Assembly: GCA_035525055.1 (NCBI GenBank)
Contig: DATLEZ010000023.1
Span: 16,257 to 80,256, forward strand
DNA length: 64,000 nt
Origin: DATEEG01 sp035525055
Lineage (GTDB): Bacteria > Actinomycetota > Acidimicrobiia > Spongiisociales > ZC4RG35
Reading direction: 5' to 3'
A program made the position numbers and the translations under genes. The notes beneath the pieces are model-generated. The model saw nothing but the letters and a program-made list of their open reading frames with translations. It was not told the DNA's origin and did no database searches. Below, one piece after another: positions 42,863 through 51,512 of this stretch. How positions within the stretch are numbered: the first letter of the stretch is position 1; the number at the start of each line of letters is the position of its first letter.

Positions 42863-43918
42863 ATGAACATCGTCCATGTTGTCGGGACCGGGACCATCGG
42901 GGAGCCTCTCATCGGGTTGCTGGCCGACCACAAGGCCGACTTCGGCATCGATGAGGTAACTTTTCACAAGCGCACCCCTCTCATCACCGAGCGCGGCAAG
43001 GTCAACGATCTCGTCCGTCGCGGGGCCAATCTGGCGGTTGACGAGGAGAAGCGCTCCACGTTCGAGGAACTCGGGCATGCCCCGAAGTACGAGGCGAAGG
43101 AAGCCATCGAACGGGCGAAGGTCGTCATCGACTGCACGCCGGTCGGCAACGACATGAAGTCCGAGTTCTACAACCACGCGGTAGGGCCGCTTGGGTTCAT
43201 GGCCCAGGGTTCGGAGTACGGGTTTGGGAAGATGTACGCGCGGGGCATCAACGACGAGTCCCTCCAGGTCGGGCACGACCGCTTTCTCCACATCGTGTCC
43301 TGCAACACCCACAACATTGCTGTCCTGGTGAAGATGCTGGCGATGGACGAAGATGGGACCAACCATCTCACCGACGGCCGCTTCCTGGCCGTGAGGCGCT
43401 CAAACGACATCTCCCAGGATTCGGGATTCGCCCCATCGCCCACGGTGGAACGGCACAAGGACCCGCGGTTCGGAACTCACCATGCCCGCGACGCTCACGG
43501 CCTTTTCGAGACGCTCGGTTACGACCTCAACATGTTCTCGTCGGCGCTCAAGGTCAACACCCAGTACATGCATTCGATGCATTTCTCATTGACCCTCGAT
43601 CGAGAGACGACTCTCGACGAAGTCAAGGAGCGCCTGGCAGCGAACAAGCGTGTCGCAATCACCTACCGGCGCTCGGCCAACTCAGTGTTTTCCTTCGGTC
43701 GCGACCATGGCTACTTCGGTCGCATCCTCTCTCAGACCGTGGTCGCGATCGAGACCGTGGCGATCCGCAACGGCAACGAGATCGTGGGTTTCTGCTTCAC
43801 GCCTCAAGACGGCAATCCGCTCCTGTCGACGCTCGCCGCAACCCTCTGGTACATGGACCCCTCCTCGGTAGATCGCCGTCTCGACATCATGAGGCCGTAC
43901 CTGTTCCAAGAGGTTTGA
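42863..43918 (+). CDS. type II (archaeal-type) glyceraldehyde-3-phosphate dehydrogenase-like protein
   Basis: This 351-aa protein follows the archaeal GAPDH layout, not the common bacterial GapA: N-terminal dinucleotide motif VVGTGTIGEPLIGLL, VVIDCTPVGND, then the catalytic Cys147 in IVSCNTHNIAVL and a substrate-side MHSMHFSLTL. Type II GAPDHs use NADP (and NAD) and are often gluconeogenic. Placement after aceB-aceA suggests that it carries carbon from the glyoxylate shunt upward to sugars. GAPDH-type chemistry is inferred from the SCNT motif; some relatives may use other phosphorylated aldehydes. Confidence 0.75.
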   Translation: MNIVHVVGTGTIGEPLIGLLADHKADFGIDEVTFHKRTPLITERGKVNDLVRRGANLAVDEEKRSTFEELGHAPKYEAKEAIERAKVVIDCTPVGNDMKSEFYNHAVGPLGFMAQGSEYGFGKMYARGINDESLQVGHDRFLHIVSCNTHNIAVLVKMLAMDEDGTNHLTDGRFLAVRRSNDISQDSGFAPSPTVERHKDPRFGTHHARDAHGLFETLGYDLNMFSSALKVNTQYMHSMHFSLTLDRETTLDEVKERLAANKRVAITYRRSANSVFSFGRDHGYFGRILSQTVVAIETVAIRNGNEIVGFCFTPQDGNPLLSTLAATLWYMDPSSVDRRLDIMRPYLFQEV

Positions 43919-43919
43919 G

Positions 43920-44382
43920 GCGTGGTGCGTGGGGCGTTGAAGAACTGAGACCCAGACGCCAGACGCTAGCCCCGGATCGACTCCACTAGGCCCTGCAGGG
44001 GACCGGGGCCAACGGCATCGGCGAGCGTGTTCCAGGTGGCCTCGCTCAACTCACCGTTCTTCTCTAATTCCGTGGCCGCCAGATGAACGGCATCGGCCAA
44101 TGCGCCGAACAAACCGACTTGGTCTTTCTCGACTGCGGTGGCAACGGCCGAACGCGCCCCACCTGGATCCTTACGCCCAAGGGCCTCGATCGCCCGTTCC
44201 GCCGCGGTCAAGGCCTGTCGCTGGAGATGCCCGTCCATCCCCGAACAGTAGGCACGGGGACAGATGCAGATGTTCGGAGACGTCCGCTCTTGTGTTCCTG
44301 GCGTCTGGCGTCTGGCGTCTCAGTTCGCCAGGTAGCCTCTTCCGTCTGGCGTCCTCTGGTTGGAACGCACCACGCACCACGC
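43920..44382. repeat. cassette bounded by two nested inverted repeats
   Basis: Outer pair: 43920-43936 and 44366-44382, 16 of 17 bp complementary (heptamers of the GTGGTGC / CGCACCA type). Inner pair: about 25 bp at 43942-43966 and 26 bp at 44301-44326, complementary except for one inserted base (TGGCGTC heptamers, each ending in a CTCAGTTC block). They enclose the 90-aa minus-strand gene, whose stop overlaps the inner left repeat. The right outer repeat ends at the start codon of the PHP phosphatase. Confidence 0.7.
43966..44238 (-). CDS. small helical protein, 90 aa
   Basis: MDGHLQRQALTAAERAIEALG starts a fully helical, alanine-rich protein that reads as two or three amphipathic helices, with GALADAVHLAATELEKNGELSEATWNTL near the end. 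I do not recognise a family. It is transcribed opposite to its neighbours and lies inside the nested inverted repeats, which suggests that it was carried in as a unit. Codon use looks normal for the genome. Confidence 0.6.
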   Translation of the reverse strand: MDGHLQRQALTAAERAIEALGRKDPGGARSAVATAVEKDQVGLFGALADAVHLAATELEKNGELSEATWNTLADAVGPGPLQGLVESIRG

Positions 44383-45282
44383 ATGTCTGACTATCACCTT
44401 CATCTTCATCCTCACCTTGATCCTGGCAAGGGAGAGCCTGATGGGCCACCTGTCGGGGAATACCCGCCCGGATTGATCGAGGCGTATGTCGAGAAGGCGG
44501 CCACCCGGGGTGTCACCGAACTGGGTTTCACCGAACACCTCTATCGATGCGACGAAGGAGCCGAAGTCCTCGGCGCGTTCTGGGAGACCGAAACGCAAGC
44601 CGACCTGGCCGAACACACCCGCGACATGGTGGCGACCGACGCCGGGTTGTCGCTGGCCAACTACGTGAAGGAGATCCTCGACGCCAAACAGCGTGGCCTG
44701 CCTGTGAAACTCGGTCTCGAAGTCGATTTCTTCCCGGAGACTATCGACGCAGTGATGGAGCTTCTGGCTCAATATCCGTTCGACTTCCTGATCGGCTCGG
44801 TGCATTGGGTCGGTGGCTGGTCGATTGATGCCAGCGACGTGATGCACGAGTTCGAGCGCCGCGGGATCGATCAGGCCTGGGAGGACTACTTCAACCTGGT
44901 TGCCGATTTGGCCCGGCGAGGCGTTGTCGATGCCCTCGCCCACGTCGATGTCTGCAAGAAGTTCGGATATCGGCCCGAAGTGGAGCCGATCCATCTCTAT
45001 GAGAGGGTCATTCGATCGGCTGTGGCGTCGGGCACCGCAGTCGAGGTCTCGAGTCAGGGATTGCGACGGCCGGCCCGTGAGATCTACCCCTCCCCGACCT
45101 TCCTCACGATGTTCCACAACTCGGGGGTCAAGATCACCCTTGCTAGCGACGGCCATCGGGCTGATGAGGCGGCCTGGGGCCATCAAGAAGTCGTGGCCGC
45201 GGCGGCGGCGGCCGGGTATTCGAGCCATTTGAGATTCGAGGGCCGGCGCTCCTCTGAGGTCCCCCTAACCTCAACCCGGTGA
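44383..45282 (+). CDS. PHP-family histidinol-phosphatase-like protein
   Basis: This ~299-aa PHP-domain phosphoesterase begins with the first metal motif YHLHLHPH, then ELGFTEHLYR, LEVDFFPE, LIGSVHWVGGW, DALAHVDVCKKFG and late SDGHRADEA. Together these supply the usual trinuclear metal ligands. The closest known role is histidinol-phosphate hydrolysis (HisK/HisJ) in histidine synthesis; no other his genes are here, so the substrate is inferred. ATG 44383 is used; the longer frame to 44083 runs through the repeats. Its stop overlaps the next start by 4 bp. Confidence 0.88.
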   Translation: MSDYHLHLHPHLDPGKGEPDGPPVGEYPPGLIEAYVEKAATRGVTELGFTEHLYRCDEGAEVLGAFWETETQADLAEHTRDMVATDAGLSLANYVKEILDAKQRGLPVKLGLEVDFFPETIDAVMELLAQYPFDFLIGSVHWVGGWSIDASDVMHEFERRGIDQAWEDYFNLVADLARRGVVDALAHVDVCKKFGYRPEVEPIHLYERVIRSAVASGTAVEVSSQGLRRPAREIYPSPTFLTMFHNSGVKITLASDGHRADEAAWGHQEVVAAAAAAGYSSHLRFEGRRSSEVPLTSTR

Positions 45283-45779
45283 CGGTCCACAGCGAACATC
45301 CTTTCCTGCCGCCACCGGAGGCGCGCGATCAGGTTCGCCAGTTGCGCGGGCGCCTGGTGGCACCCGTCACGATCGTCACCGCCGGCGAGGACGGCATGAC
45401 GGCCTCAGCGGTGCTGGTGATGGAGGGCGACCCGCCCCGACTGGCGGCCACCATCAACGAGCTGGCCGATTTCCGCGATGCCGTCGAGAGAACCAAGAAG
45501 TTTGTGATGCAGGTGGCGACTCAGGAACATCGCCACCTGTCCGATCGTTTCGCCGAGATCTCCCCGTCGCCCGGCGGCCTCTTCCACGACCTCACAGTGG
45601 TCGAAACCGACTGGGGACCGCGCATCGACGGGTTTCACACCTGGGCTGGCTGCACGCTCGAGACGACCATTGCGGTCGGATATCAGCTTCTCATCGTGGG
45701 GATGATCGACCACCTCGTGGTGGGCAAACTCGACGATCCCCTTGTTTACTTCCGCGGCCGTTACCGCAAGCTGGCCTGA
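45279..45779 (+). CDS. flavin reductase domain protein
   Basis: This 166-aa split-barrel flavin reductase-like protein has RLVAPVTIVTAGEDGMTASAVLVMEGDPPRLAATI as the N-terminal flavin-binding block, then FVMQVATQEHRHLSDRFAE and GMIDHLVVGKLDDPLVYFRGRY. It is coupled to the PHP protein upstream (GTGA overlap) and lies 4 bp before rimO, so all three are probably one transcript. It differs from the 2646-3152 flavin reductase in most positions; they are not recent duplicates. The electron acceptor is unknown. Confidence 0.85.
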   Translation: MTVHSEHPFLPPPEARDQVRQLRGRLVAPVTIVTAGEDGMTASAVLVMEGDPPRLAATINELADFRDAVERTKKFVMQVATQEHRHLSDRFAEISPSPGGLFHDLTVVETDWGPRIDGFHTWAGCTLETTIAVGYQLLIVGMIDHLVVGKLDDPLVYFRGRYRKLA

Positions 45780-45783
45780 GACT

Positions 45784-47115
45784 ATGGCGGCACCCACCTA
45801 TTGGTTGACCACTCTTGGCTGCGCCAAGAACCAGGTTGACTCCGAGAAGGTCCAGGCGATGCTGGCCGAGGCCGGCTACCTGGTTGCAGACACGCCCGGC
45901 GTCGCCGATGTGGTGATGGTCAACACGTGCGCGTTCATCGAAGATGCTCGTCGGGAATCGGTTGAGGCGATCCTCGGCCTGCAACAGGAGAAGCGGCCTA
46001 ATGCCCGGACCGTTGTTCTTGGATGCATGGCCCAGCGCTTCGGCGTCGAGGTCGAGCAGGCTCTTCCCGAAGTCGACTCGGTGCTCGGGCTTGATCGCTA
46101 CGGCGAACTGGTCGCAACCCTTGACCGGCTCACTGGGCTTGACCGGCTCACTGGCCAGGACAACTGGCGGCCGGTCTCACTCCGCCGCCCCGCCATGGAC
46201 ATCCTCTACGCCGTCAACCGGCCCCAGCCCACGCTGCCGTATGCATACGTCAAAGTCGCTGAGGGATGTGACAAACCCTGCACTTTCTGTGCCATACCGC
46301 TGATCAGGGGGAAGCAGAGGTCCCGCCGGCCGGTCAACATCGCCCAGGAGGTGGCCGGGTTGGTCGAGGCGGGGGTTACCGAGGTGGTGCTGGTGGCCCA
46401 GGATCTCGCTGCCTACGGGCGCGACATCGATGCACCAGGCGGCCTGGTCGAACTGATCGACCTTCTCGATGACATCGACGACCTCGTTCGTCTCCGGCTC
46501 CTCTACCTCTATCCGAAGGAGATCAAGCCGAACCTGATCGATCAGATCGCTCACAATCCCAAAGTCGCGTCGTACTTCGACTTGAGCCTCCAGCATGCTT
46601 CTGAGAAGTTGCTGCGCGGAATGAAGCGCCCCGGTGGCACCGAGCGCTATCTCAACCTCATTCAGCAGATTCGGGAGGCTGATCCGGCCGCGGCCCTGCG
46701 GTCGTCTTTCATCGTGGGCTTTCCGGGAGAGTCCGACGACCATGTCGAGGAGCTAGCCGACTTTCTCGGCGAAGCCAGGCTCGACTGGGCCGGGTTCTTT
46801 CCGTACTCGGCCGAGGACGGGACCCCGGCGGCTCTTCTTGACGGGCGAGTTGATTCCGAGGTCGTGTCCGAAAGGCATCGCTACCTGCAGGGAATTCAGG
46901 ATGAGATCACGTCCGATGCCGGCGCCGCGATGATCGGCCGCCGACTCGAGGTCCTGGTCGATCAAGTCGAAGACGGGGTGGCCGTGGCCAGGTCGTATCG
47001 AGAGGCCCCCGAGATCGACGGGGTCATAACCCTCGATTCAGGTAGCCCGGGCGAATGGATCGAAATCGAGGTGACCGCATCATTCGGGTCAGAACTGGCA
47101 GGCAAGAAGGTATGA
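45784..47115 (+). CDS. rimO: ribosomal protein S12 methylthiotransferase RimO
   Basis: RimO adds a methylthio group to Asp88 of ribosomal protein S12 using two iron-sulfur clusters. The UPF0004 domain has TLGCAKNQVDSE, VNTCAFIEDA and GCMAQRF, giving three cluster cysteines. The radical-SAM motif CDKPCTFC is near residue 160. DLSLQHASEKLLRGMKR and a C-terminal TRAM domain complete the enzyme. GCAKNQVD and the S12-type sequence separate it from MiaB, which is also present at 53148. ATG 45784 is chosen. A perfect 18-bp tandem duplication (46120-46155) lies in the linker between the first two domains. Confidence 0.94.
   Translation: MAAPTYWLTTLGCAKNQVDSEKVQAMLAEAGYLVADTPGVADVVMVNTCAFIEDARRESVEAILGLQQEKRPNARTVVLGCMAQRFGVEVEQALPEVDSVLGLDRYGELVATLDRLTGLDRLTGQDNWRPVSLRRPAMDILYAVNRPQPTLPYAYVKVAEGCDKPCTFCAIPLIRGKQRSRRPVNIAQEVAGLVEAGVTEVVLVAQDLAAYGRDIDAPGGLVELIDLLDDIDDLVRLRLLYLYPKEIKPNLIDQIAHNPKVASYFDLSLQHASEKLLRGMKRPGGTERYLNLIQQIREADPAAALRSSFIVGFPGESDDHVEELADFLGEARLDWAGFFPYSAEDGTPAALLDGRVDSEVVSERHRYLQGIQDEITSDAGAAMIGRRLEVLVDQVEDGVAVARSYREAPEIDGVITLDSGSPGEWIEIEVTASFGSELAGKKV
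46120..46155. repeat. 18-bp tandem duplication inside rimO
   Basis: CTTGACCGGCTCACTGGG at 46120-46137 is repeated at 46138-46155 with one terminal change, encoding L-D-R-L-T-G twice. It preserves the frame and sits in the linker before the radical-SAM domain. Confidence 0.8.
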
Positions 47116-47176
47116 GTTTCGAAGTTCGAGGTTCGAGATTCCTGGCTTCCGTCTTCCGTTTTCCGACTTCCGTCTC
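47115..47176. repeat. heptamer arrays filling the rimO-cinA gap
   Basis: The 61-bp gap is almost entirely repeats: AGTTCGA / GGTTCGA units, then CTTCCGT CTTCCGT TTTCCGA CTTCCGT at a strict 7-bp spacing (47146-47173), ending 3 bp before the cinA ATG. No ribosome-binding site remains. Confidence 0.75.
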
Positions 47177-48415
47177 ATGATCGTCGAAGTGCTGGCTGTC
47201 GGGACCGAGCTGTTACTTGGTCAGATCGTCAACGGCAACGCCGCCACGATCGGCACCGCACTGGCCGACCACGGTCTCGATGCCCACTTCCAGGTAGTCG
47301 TGGGAGACAACCTCGATCGGGTGGTGTCGGCGATCCGCGCTGCCCTCGGAAGGGCCGACGCCCTGATCATCACCGGAGGCATCGGTCCTACCCGCGACGA
47401 CCTCACCCGTGAGGCGGTTTGTGCAGCCCTCGGGCTGGCAATGAAGTTCTCCGATACCTATGCCGAGTTCCTCAAGGAACGGTTTGTGCGCTGGGGGCGG
47501 GACATGCCGGCGTCCAATCTGCGCCAGGCGGAGTATCCCGACGGAGCCGAGCTACTCCCCAATCCGAAGGGGACTGCCCCGGGTTTGGTGCTCGACCACG
47601 AGGGCAAACTGATCTTCTTGTTGCCGGGCGTCCCGATGGAGATGATCTACCTCCTCGAAGCTGAAGTCATGCCCCGGCTCGGACAGGCCGCCGGCGTCGA
47701 TGCGGTCGTCTTCAGCCGGATTTTGCGATCGTGGGGTCGATCGGAGAGCCAGATCGGCGAAATGCTTGACGACCTCTTCACCGGGCATACCAACCCTTCC
47801 ATCGCTTTCCTCGCCTCTGGCGGCGAGATCAAGGTGCGCGTCACTGCCAAGGCCGCGACGGTCGGGGCGGCCGAGGAGTTGGTAGCTCCGATCGAAGCCG
47901 AGGTGAGATCTCGGCTGCATCCATCGATCTTCGGTACGGACAACGAGACCATCGAGCAGGTAATCCAGACGCAGCTGTTGTCGAGAGGCTGGACCATCGG
48001 GACCGCCGAATCTGCTACCGGGGGTCTGGTCGCTGCTCGCTTGACGTCGATCCCCGGTGCATCAGAGTTCTATCGGGGTTCGACCATCACCTATGCGCCC
48101 GACCTCAAGACCTCACTTCTCGGTGTAGTCGACCTGTCGGCTGGCTTGGTCAGTGAGAGCACCGCTCTGGCCATGGCCGAGGGTGCCCGGAAGATTTTGA
48201 ATGTCGATGTTGCTGTGGCGGTGGCGGGTTCAGCCGGGCCCGAGCCCCTCGAACAACCGGTCGGCACGATGGTGATGGCGGTTGCGACACCGGAAGGCGC
48301 CCGATCGAGGACGGTCAAGTTCCCCGGTGACCGTGAGAGGGTCAGGGTCTATTCGGCCACCACAGCCTTGCACCTGGTTCGCCTGGCGGTGACAGGGGAG
48401 TGGTGGGCCAGCTAA
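47177..48415 (+). CDS. cinA: competence/damage-inducible protein CinA (NMN amidohydrolase type)
   Basis: This 412-aa CinA has an N-terminal MoaB/molybdopterin-binding-like COG1058 domain (ILAVGTELLLGQ-type start VLAVGTELLLGQIVN, ITGGIGPTRDD, LPGVPMEM) and a C-terminal nicotinamide-nucleotide amidase domain (WTIGTAESATGGLVAARLT with the catalytic Ser, VAGSAGPEP). The two domains link ADP-ribose pyrophosphatase and NMN deamidase activities in pyridine-nucleotide recycling. cinA commonly precedes recA, as here with thpR between. It overlaps the thpR start by 16 bp. Confidence 0.94.
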   Translation: MIVEVLAVGTELLLGQIVNGNAATIGTALADHGLDAHFQVVVGDNLDRVVSAIRAALGRADALIITGGIGPTRDDLTREAVCAALGLAMKFSDTYAEFLKERFVRWGRDMPASNLRQAEYPDGAELLPNPKGTAPGLVLDHEGKLIFLLPGVPMEMIYLLEAEVMPRLGQAAGVDAVVFSRILRSWGRSESQIGEMLDDLFTGHTNPSIAFLASGGEIKVRVTAKAATVGAAEELVAPIEAEVRSRLHPSIFGTDNETIEQVIQTQLLSRGWTIGTAESATGGLVAARLTSIPGASEFYRGSTITYAPDLKTSLLGVVDLSAGLVSESTALAMAEGARKILNVDVAVAVAGSAGPEPLEQPVGTMVMAVATPEGARSRTVKFPGDRERVRVYSATTALHLVRLAVTGEWWAS

Positions 48416-48951
48416 GGCGGCTGTTCCTGGGGGTACCGCTCGATGACAGTGTGCGAGCCATGCTCGCCCAACACCTTGAGCAGCATCCTGTTCCAGGATG
48501 TCCGGTGCCTCCCGTCAACTGGCACTTGACGATTCGTTTCCTCGGGAACGTCGACCAGATTGCGATGGAGCGCCTCACCGCCGAACTCGATCAAGCTGAC
48601 CTGGGCGAGACGATCGAGATCGTCCTGGGGGAGATGGGGGCCTTTCCCCGGCCCGCCCGGGCTTCCGTCGTCTGGCTGGCGCTCGAAAAGGGACGCGAGC
48701 GACTGAGCGAACTCAACGAGATTACCGAGGAGGCATCACAGGCGGTGGGGCTGGCACCCGAGGAGCGTCCCTTCGCCCCCCATCTCACCCTGAGCCGGAT
48801 ACGACCGGAGCTGGACGTTCGCCCCGACCTGGCGGCTTATGCCCCGGCCCCGTTCCAATGGACCGCCGTTGAATTGGTGCTGTACGAGAGCCACATGGGC
48901 CGGGGCGGCGCCGTGTACGAACCCATGGAGAGGTTTCCACTGGGTTCGTAG
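48400..48951 (+). CDS. thpR: RNA 2',3'-cyclic phosphodiesterase (ThpR)
   Basis: This 183-aa two-histidine 2H phosphoesterase has the duplicated motifs HLTIRF (first) and HLTLSR (second), placed about 80 residues apart as expected. ThpR-type enzymes open 2',3'-cyclic phosphates on RNA ends. FLGVPLDDSVRAMLAQHL and VELVLYESHMGRGGAVYEP fit the LigT/ThpR family. GTG 48400 is within the cinA end. It precedes the SOS box of recA by 17 bp, so a read-through or a shared transcript with recA is possible. Confidence 0.9.
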   Translation: MVGQLRRLFLGVPLDDSVRAMLAQHLEQHPVPGCPVPPVNWHLTIRFLGNVDQIAMERLTAELDQADLGETIEIVLGEMGAFPRPARASVVWLALEKGRERLSELNEITEEASQAVGLAPEERPFAPHLTLSRIRPELDVRPDLAAYAPAPFQWTAVELVLYESHMGRGGAVYEPMERFPLGS

Positions 48952-48967
48952 CCGTGTTACCGAACCC

Positions 48968-48981
48968 CGAACACCTGTTCG
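48968..48981 (+). promoter_or_regulatory. SOS (LexA) box upstream of recA
   Basis: CGAACACCTGTTCG matches the Gram-positive/actinobacterial LexA consensus CGAACnnnnGTTCG exactly. TAAGCT three bases downstream (48984-48989) could be the -10. It lies about 150 bp before the recA start. Confidence 0.85.
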
Positions 48982-49132
48982 TGTAAGCTGGCGCGACTCA
49001 CAAGGGTGTTATTTGTCGGTGGGAGGTCGTACATTCGACCCAACATCGGAATCGTCGCAGATAGGAAACAACGTGCGAGAGAAGTCAGATAAGACAGATA
49101 GGCCTGAGTTGGCAGATAGAAAGGAGAGGGGC

Positions 49133-51250
49133 GTGGAGAGCGACAAGGCACTCGACATGGCGGTCTCACAGATCCACCGTCAGTTCGGCAAAGGAGCCAT
49201 CATGAAGATGGGTGACGTCGCCGACCGCAAGATCGAAGTCATCTCCACCGGTGCTCTCGCCCTGGATCTCGCTCTCGGGGTGGGTGGCGTCCCCCGCGGC
49301 CGGGTCGTCGAGGTGTACGGGACGGAATCGAGCGGTAAGACCACGCTCGCCCTCCATGTCATCGCTGAGGCGCAGCGCAATGGAGGTATCGCCGCTTTCA
49401 TCGATGCCGAGCATGCTCTCGATCCTGGATATGCCAAGGCGATCGGCGTCGACATCGACGAGCTGCTGATCTCCCAGCCCGACACGGGTGAGCAGGCTCT
49501 CGAGATCGCCGACATGTTGATCCGGTCGGGAGCCCTCGACGTTGTGGTGATCGACTCGGTCGCCGCCCTAGTGCCAAAGGCCGAAATCGATGGAGAGATG
49601 GGCGACTCCCATATGGGCTTGCAGGCCCGCTTGATGTCTCAGGCGCTGCGCAAGCTGACCGGAAGCCTCAACCGCTCCCGCACTACCGCCATCTTCATCA
49701 ATCAGCTCCGGGAAAAAATAGGCGTGATGTTTGGCTGCATGTCGTACGACACCAGGGTCATGCTTGCGGACGGCAGACAAGAAAGGATCGGCAAGATCGT
49801 CAATCAGCGGATCCCGGTTGAGGTGCTGTCGTACGACTTCGCCAGTGGCGAAGTCGTGCCAAAGAAAGTCGTCAACTGGTTTGACAACGGCCGAACCGAC
49901 CACTTTCTCCAGATCACCGTGGCCAAGCCGCTGAAGAACGGTAGGGCTCAGCTCGGAGTCACTAGGAACCACAAGATCATGACGCCGAGTGGTTGGAAGG
50001 AAGCTGGCGAGCTGAAGGTGGGAGACCGCATCGTCGAAGCCGTCCCTCATTACCTGTCAGAGCAGCAATGGGAAGTGATTCGCGGCTCATTGATGGGTGA
50101 CGGGGCGCTGTCACCTTCGAAGAGTGGCTTCGCTGCCCGGTTCCGATTTGGCCATGGCGTTCGCCAGACGGATTACGCCGACTGGAAGGGATCGCTGTTC
50201 TCGAACATCACGATCAGCAGGTCCACCAACTCGAAGAATTCAGTTTTCTATGACCTTCATCCGATGTCGGAACTGGCTCCTCTTCGCGAGGAGATCTACG
50301 TAGAGGGCAAGAAGCAATTTGGCGACGGCTTTTTCAAGCAATTGACGCCACTGTCCCTTGCCATCTGGTACAAGGATGACGCTTCGTTCGCATTGCGATC
50401 GAAAGGCCTGCAAACCCGGACCGAGGGTGGAAGTGGGCGTATCGAGATCTGCGTCGAGGCGATGTCTCCTGAGACCAGAGAGCGCCTGGTCTCCTACTTG
50501 CGGGACGTTTGGAACATCGATACTCGCTTGCGGTCCTCGGGGAAAATGGGCAAGGCTGTGTTGGTGTTTGATAGAGGGGCCACAGACCGTTTCCAGGCTC
50601 TTGTTGCTCCCCATGTCCATCCTTCGATGGCCTACAAACTTCTGCCTCGATACCAAGGCCAGTTTGATGTCACGCCGCAATTCGTCGGCATGCGATACGA
50701 GTTGGATTCGTATCCGATCGTGGACATTCATGACAAACCGATCGGAAAGCGCACCCATCGTTTTGACCTGGAAGTGGAGGGCAGTCACAACTACTTTGCC
50801 GACGGGGTGATGGTCCACAACTCACCCGAAGTAACGCCAGGAGGTCGGGCGCTGAAGTTCTATGCCAGCGTTCGACTCGAAGTACGGAGGGTCGAAACCA
50901 TCAAGGACGGTGCCGAGAGTGTCGGCAACAGGGTTCGGGTGAAGGTGACCAAGAACAAGGTAGCGCCTCCTTTCAGGCAGGCCGAGTTCGATATTGTGTT
51001 CGGAGAGGGCATCTCGCGGGAGGGAAGCCTCCTCGATGTCGCCGTCGATGAGGGCGTGGTCAAGAAGAGCGGCGCCTGGTTCACGTTCGACAACGACCAA
51101 CTTGGACAGGGCAGGGAAAACGCCAAGCGGTTCCTTCGAGAGAACCCCGAAGTGGCGATGCAGCTGCAAGCAAAGGTCTATGAGACGGTCGGGATGAACA
51201 GCGACCCTGTGACGACCGACCTGTCGGAGGACGCCACCGCTGACAACTGA
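49133..51250 (+). CDS. recA: recombinase RecA precursor with in-frame intein
   Basis: RecA carries out strand exchange and stimulates LexA self-cleavage. The precursor is 705 aa; removal of the 362-residue intein leaves a normal-sized ~343-aa RecA. The extein parts show Walker A GTESSGKTT, QPDTGEQALEI, VVIDSVAALVPK, FINQLREKIGVMFG before the intein and SPEVTPGGRALKFYASVRL after it. GTG 49133 has AAGGAGAGG upstream and gives MESDKALDMAVSQIHRQFG, the usual RecA start. An SOS box (48968) lies upstream. RecX is not found downstream. The acidic tail (DLSEDATADN) is typical. Confidence 0.96.
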   Translation: MESDKALDMAVSQIHRQFGKGAIMKMGDVADRKIEVISTGALALDLALGVGGVPRGRVVEVYGTESSGKTTLALHVIAEAQRNGGIAAFIDAEHALDPGYAKAIGVDIDELLISQPDTGEQALEIADMLIRSGALDVVVIDSVAALVPKAEIDGEMGDSHMGLQARLMSQALRKLTGSLNRSRTTAIFINQLREKIGVMFGCMSYDTRVMLADGRQERIGKIVNQRIPVEVLSYDFASGEVVPKKVVNWFDNGRTDHFLQITVAKPLKNGRAQLGVTRNHKIMTPSGWKEAGELKVGDRIVEAVPHYLSEQQWEVIRGSLMGDGALSPSKSGFAARFRFGHGVRQTDYADWKGSLFSNITISRSTNSKNSVFYDLHPMSELAPLREEIYVEGKKQFGDGFFKQLTPLSLAIWYKDDASFALRSKGLQTRTEGGSGRIEICVEAMSPETRERLVSYLRDVWNIDTRLRSSGKMGKAVLVFDRGATDRFQALVAPHVHPSMAYKLLPRYQGQFDVTPQFVGMRYELDSYPIVDIHDKPIGKRTHRFDLEVEGSHNYFADGVMVHNSPEVTPGGRALKFYASVRLEVRRVETIKDGAESVGNRVRVKVTKNKVAPPFRQAEFDIVFGEGISREGSLLDVAVDEGVVKKSGAWFTFDNDQLGQGRENAKRFLRENPEVAMQLQAKVYETVGMNSDPVTTDLSEDATADN
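49736..50821 (+). other. RecA intein (M. leprae-type allele) with LAGLIDADG endonuclease
   Basis: The intein begins at Cys202 of the precursor (CMSYDTRVMLADG) and ends VMVHN followed by Ser (+1 extein). Block B is VTRNHKIMTPSGW, the endonuclease blocks are GSLMGDGAL and LAIWYKDDASF with both acidic residues retained, and block F is HRFDLEVEGSHNYFADG. The insertion point (GVMFG/SPE) and many internal stretches coincide with the M. leprae RecA intein, while the M. tuberculosis intein sits at a different site. All splice residues are present, so splicing should work. Confidence 0.95.
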
Positions 51251-51512
51251 GGAGGGTGAGACCGATCTCAGCCGAAGATTTCGCGTTCTGGCTGGCGGCC
51301 TCATGCGTTAGCATGCGTCCCAGACACACAAACCAACCTTTGAACAAGAAAAGTGCAGCACTCTCCCTACAACAACAACGAAAGGTTCCGCCTTACCGGC
51401 TGAGCCAATCAATTGCCTAAACGACCGGGTAGCCGGTCAGAGAGTGCGCCACATCTGTACAGGGAGTCCCTGACAAGGGGATGCCTTGAAAGAGTGGCAG
51501 CGAAGGGCTTGT

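Noticed and set aside
3161..47176. Heptamer arrays as CRISPR or standard REP elements
   Set aside because: CRISPR needs long identical repeats with unique spacers, and no such pattern exists. The units differ by locus, so a single REP family is excluded.
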